From contig CAYURR010000164.1 in the NCBI GenBank assembly GCA_964446745.1, positions 1-6,657 of the forward strand: a stretch of DNA of 6,657 nt, written 5' to 3'. How positions within the stretch are numbered: position 1 is the stretch's first letter; each line of letters begins with the position of its first letter. Positions 4,302 through 6,657 of the stretch are shown one piece after another. Made by a program: the position numbers and the translations under genes. The notes below the pieces were generated by a model that had not been told where the DNA came from, did not search any database, and worked only from the letters and a program-made list of their open reading frames with translations. The stretch comes from CAYURR01 sp964446745. GTDB lineage: Bacteria > Bacillota > Clostridia > Lachnospirales > WQUN01.

Positions 4302-6644
4302 TTACCAGAGTGACACCCTATCCTCGGGTTTTACATACATCCAATCCGCCGGGGTAATGTTATATGTTTTATAAAACTCTTCAAACTGTTTTATCACATT
4401 ATTTACCCTGACCTTTGAGGGCGAATGCACGTCACTGTTCACTGCTATCTCCATAGCTTCGCGTGTACGCATCTCCCCCCAACACCTTGCGTAATTCCTG
4501 AAGAATTTATCGTAATCCGGATTTTCTGTTTTGCTTAGAAGCTCAAGTGTTACGCTAATACCGCCGAGATCCGCTATGTTTTCCGAGAGTGTCAGTGCAC
4601 CGTTATTTATGATATCCGGAGCCACCTCGACACCGTCAAACGGCGCGACAATATCCTCACATAGTCTTTCGAAATGTGTATAATCCTCGGGCGTCCACCA
4701 ATCTGCTGCATTTCCGTTTTCGTCATGCTTTGCTCCGGCTGTGTCGAACGCGTGGGTTATCTCATGACCAATGATACTACCTATCCCCGCCAAGTTTTCT
4801 TCGTAGCTATTGGCATCGTCGTAGTATGGCGGGATCATAATCCCTGCGTATAGCGCTATAACGTTATTAGTTATGTCGTTATACGCATTTATTGTATATA
4901 CACTCTCTACTAACTTCATCTTATCAACCGGTTTTTTTAACTCACCGAGCATATATTTATACATGTCGGCTCCCATATTAATTTTGTTTTGCACGAGACT
5001 GCCGCCCTCTGCATAGCTATTTATTTCCGTATTGTCATAGTATGTGTCCCACTTATCGTCATACCCGACGATAGAACCCATCTTCATGAGCTTTGATATC
5101 GCACGGTCCTTTGTCTTTGGCGACATCCATTCCATGCCCTCTATCCGCCTGATATATATCGCCTTAATATCCTCCACCATCTTGCTCACATTGCTCACTG
5201 CCTCGTCAGACACATACCTATCTGTATACATCCTGCCAAGTAATGAACCAAACTCGCCTTTCACCTTTTCTAAAGCCAATCGCTCATTGGTCCTTTTCCC
5301 TGTTATGCCGTATCGCTTGTAGTTAAACGACATGAAAATATCATGCACATCCTCCGACAGATACATCGAAAAACCGTTTACCAAGTCGTAGATCGCCAAA
5401 TATTTTATCGCCTCGAAATTCCTCTCATCACCTATTATTTCTGCCGCTTTTATAAACGCGGCCTTGTCCATTACACAAACCCTCTTTACATCGCCTAAAC
5501 CTATGGTGTTAAAGTATTTCTTCATATCGATATCTTTAAAGGTCTTTTGAAGCTCGTCCATCGTGAAGATATTGTATACCTTGTCTACATCATATATCTC
5601 ATCGGGTTCTAACGAAGCCGAGCTAATACGCTTATATATCTCATATATCCGACTCGCCCCGTCTGCGGCCTCACCGTCAGGCACACCCGCCAAGACTAGA
5701 TATTTTACTATCCTGTCTATATATATATCCTTAACCACGTCCGTCTCAAACTCCACCTTAGACAAAGCCGAAGAAAACGCCCCCATATACAGCATATTAG
5801 TTGAGCTGTCCTTCATATCTGAAAATACGCCAAAATCTAATAGCAAAAAAACTCCCATCTCATTTGTGAGCTCAGCCGAAACATCCGCGAGTTCTTTCAC
5901 GTTCTTTGTATCCATTATCCGCTTTATATATGGCTTTAATGGTTCCAGACCGAGCTTGTTCCGGCTCGTTGTATCCAGCATGTTTTGATAAAACGTTGCG
6001 ATCTTTTGCTCGGGAGAACCCTTCTCAGGCTTAGATTTAACAGCGTCCATGATCAGGCTTTCCACCCTGTCATTTATTATTTTCGCTGCATCGGCATAAG
6101 TGCCCGCATCAGGCTCTCCCTCCTTGATGACCGATGAGTCGAACTCATCTTTCAATACAGTGTTAAAATAATCGTCACGCAGATTCGTTCCCTTTAGTTC
6201 AAACACACGAGCGAGCAAGCGTTCAAAATCTGCTTTCGATATGGGCTTTGCGTAGTCTACGCTTTTACCCAATACCCCTGCCTTTTGAAGCACATCCAAC
6301 TCATCGGAGAAAAAGACCGGTGCATCCGATATATCCGTATCAAGGACAGACATGCGCAGGTTATGTCCCTGCGGCTCGTCAAAATCCCCAAAGCCTCGCG
6401 CTATCATAGCGAGCGCCTCGTAACCTGTAGCAACTCTATCCTCAAACAAATTGCCCCTGCCGTCGCCCTTGATGATGTCCTCATGCCTGATGCCGCTAGC
6501 ATAATCATCCGCATACTGCAGCACCATAGCCGCAACCTCTGCGCGTGTGATATAGCCCTCTCCCGCCTCGGCCGCAAACACATTTCCAAAGCTCGACATA
6601 GTAATCGCGAGCGTTAATACATAAACCAACAAAATCCTCTTCAC
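4302..6644 (-). CDS. Secreted M13-family zinc metallopeptidase (neprilysin/PepO-like) with SLH-like N-terminal repeats
   Basis: A 780-aa exported endopeptidase. A signal peptide covers about 1-24 (MKRILLVYVLTLAITM..., cleavage probably after NVFA). Two S-layer-homology-like repeats follow at about 30-88 (YITRAEVAAMVLQY) and 108-150 (ELDVLQKAGVLG, ISKADFERLLARVFEL), suggesting attachment to cell-wall polymer. The M13 N-terminal helical domain is about 155-560 and the catalytic domain about 575-780. Zinc site: HEITH 627-631 (His627, catalytic Glu628, His631) and Glu688 in SENIADLGG, with Asp692 behind. NAY (586-588) matches the substrate-binding NAY/NAF motif, Arg746 sits in SPSKVRVNN, and the protein ends RVSLW. 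It is longer than typical PepO (about 630 aa) because of the added N-terminus. The start is GTG. It should cleave peptides outside the cell; the substrate is unknown. Confidence 0.94.
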   Translation of the reverse strand: MKRILLVYVLTLAITMSSFGNVFAAEAGEGYITRAEVAAMVLQYADDYASGIRHEDIIKGDGRGNLFEDRVATGYEALAMIARGFGDFDEPQGHNLRMSVLDTDISDAPVFFSDELDVLQKAGVLGKSVDYAKPISKADFERLLARVFELKGTNLRDDYFNTVLKDEFDSSVIKEGEPDAGTYADAAKIINDRVESLIMDAVKSKPEKGSPEQKIATFYQNMLDTTSRNKLGLEPLKPYIKRIMDTKNVKELADVSAELTNEMGVFLLLDFGVFSDMKDSSTNMLYMGAFSSALSKVEFETDVVKDIYIDRIVKYLVLAGVPDGEAADGASRIYEIYKRISSASLEPDEIYDVDKVYNIFTMDELQKTFKDIDMKKYFNTIGLGDVKRVCVMDKAAFIKAAEIIGDERNFEAIKYLAIYDLVNGFSMYLSEDVHDIFMSFNYKRYGITGKRTNERLALEKVKGEFGSLLGRMYTDRYVSDEAVSNVSKMVEDIKAIYIRRIEGMEWMSPKTKDRAISKLMKMGSIVGYDDKWDTYYDNTEINSYAEGGSLVQNKINMGADMYKYMLGELKKPVDKMKLVESVYTINAYNDITNNVIALYAGIMIPPYYDDANSYEENLAGIGSIIGHEITHAFDTAGAKHDENGNAADWWTPEDYTHFERLCEDIVAPFDGVEVAPDIINNGALTLSENIADLGGISVTLELLSKTENPDYDKFFRNYARCWGEMRTREAMEIAVNSDVHSPSKVRVNNVIKQFEEFYKTYNITPADWMYVKPEDRVSLW

Positions 6645-6650
6645 GATCTT

Positions 6651-6657
6651 TCCTCCC
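6651..6657 (-). promoter_or_regulatory. Shine-Dalgarno GGGAGGA of the M13 peptidase gene
   Basis: On the - strand, GGGAGGA lies 6 nt before the GTG at 6642-6644. This strong site supports GTG as the start, directly ahead of a textbook signal peptide. The promoter is beyond the window. Confidence 0.7.

Noticed and set aside
5044..6617. Several + strand open frames opposite the M13 peptidase gene
   Set aside because: All lie within a continuous 780-codon gene with intact family motifs; Ser/Ile-rich translations without recognisable domains.

Overview
The window looks like part of a low-to-moderate-GC Firmicutes (Clostridia-type) chromosome. Evidence is AGGAGG/GAGGTGAT-type Shine-Dalgarno sites, TTG and GTG starts, a resolvase/recombinase-type large serine recombinase, and an exported M13 peptidase with S-layer-homology-like repeats. 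The species cannot be named from sequence alone.

Left third (1-2440): this is the most interesting part. An unrecognised gene reading on the + strand is split by a very small integrated element of about 2.0 kb. The left piece (from the window edge) runs into a stop at 87-89. The right piece is open from 2060 and ends at 2440. Both junctions carry the same 8 bp, GGCGGCAG (62-69 and 2059-2066), in the same codon phase, so precise excision of 1,997 bp would restore one continuous reading frame. Joining the two element ends gives a 50-bp site with matched inverted arms around that core: ATTA-N10-CCGG-N3-core-N3-CCGG-N10-TAAT. This is the layout expected of a large-serine-recombinase attP. The element carries only two genes: a 64-codon gene on the - strand with a near-perfect Shine-Dalgarno site (candidate excision factor) and the 554-aa large serine recombinase on the + strand. 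The recombinase gene overlaps the right attachment site and takes its last 15 codons and stop from core and host sequence. There is no obvious cargo. The arrangement resembles skin-type intervening elements of endospore formers in miniature; whether excision is developmental is inference.

Middle (2441-3325): two tandem hairpin terminators follow the host gene. Then comes a consensus-like promoter and a two-gene toxin-antitoxin operon: a small antitoxin-like protein overlapping by 4 nt a VapC-type PIN-domain ribonuclease that starts with TTG.

Right half (3326-6657): an AEC (auxin efflux carrier) family permease on the + strand lies 34 bp after the toxin. It converges, with a 3-bp gap, on a large - strand gene for a secreted M13 (neprilysin/PepO-like) zinc metallopeptidase with an N-terminal signal peptide, two SLH-like repeats and a GTG start close to the window's right edge. 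I see no rRNA, tRNA or CRISPR, and no stretch over 300 bases without a gene.
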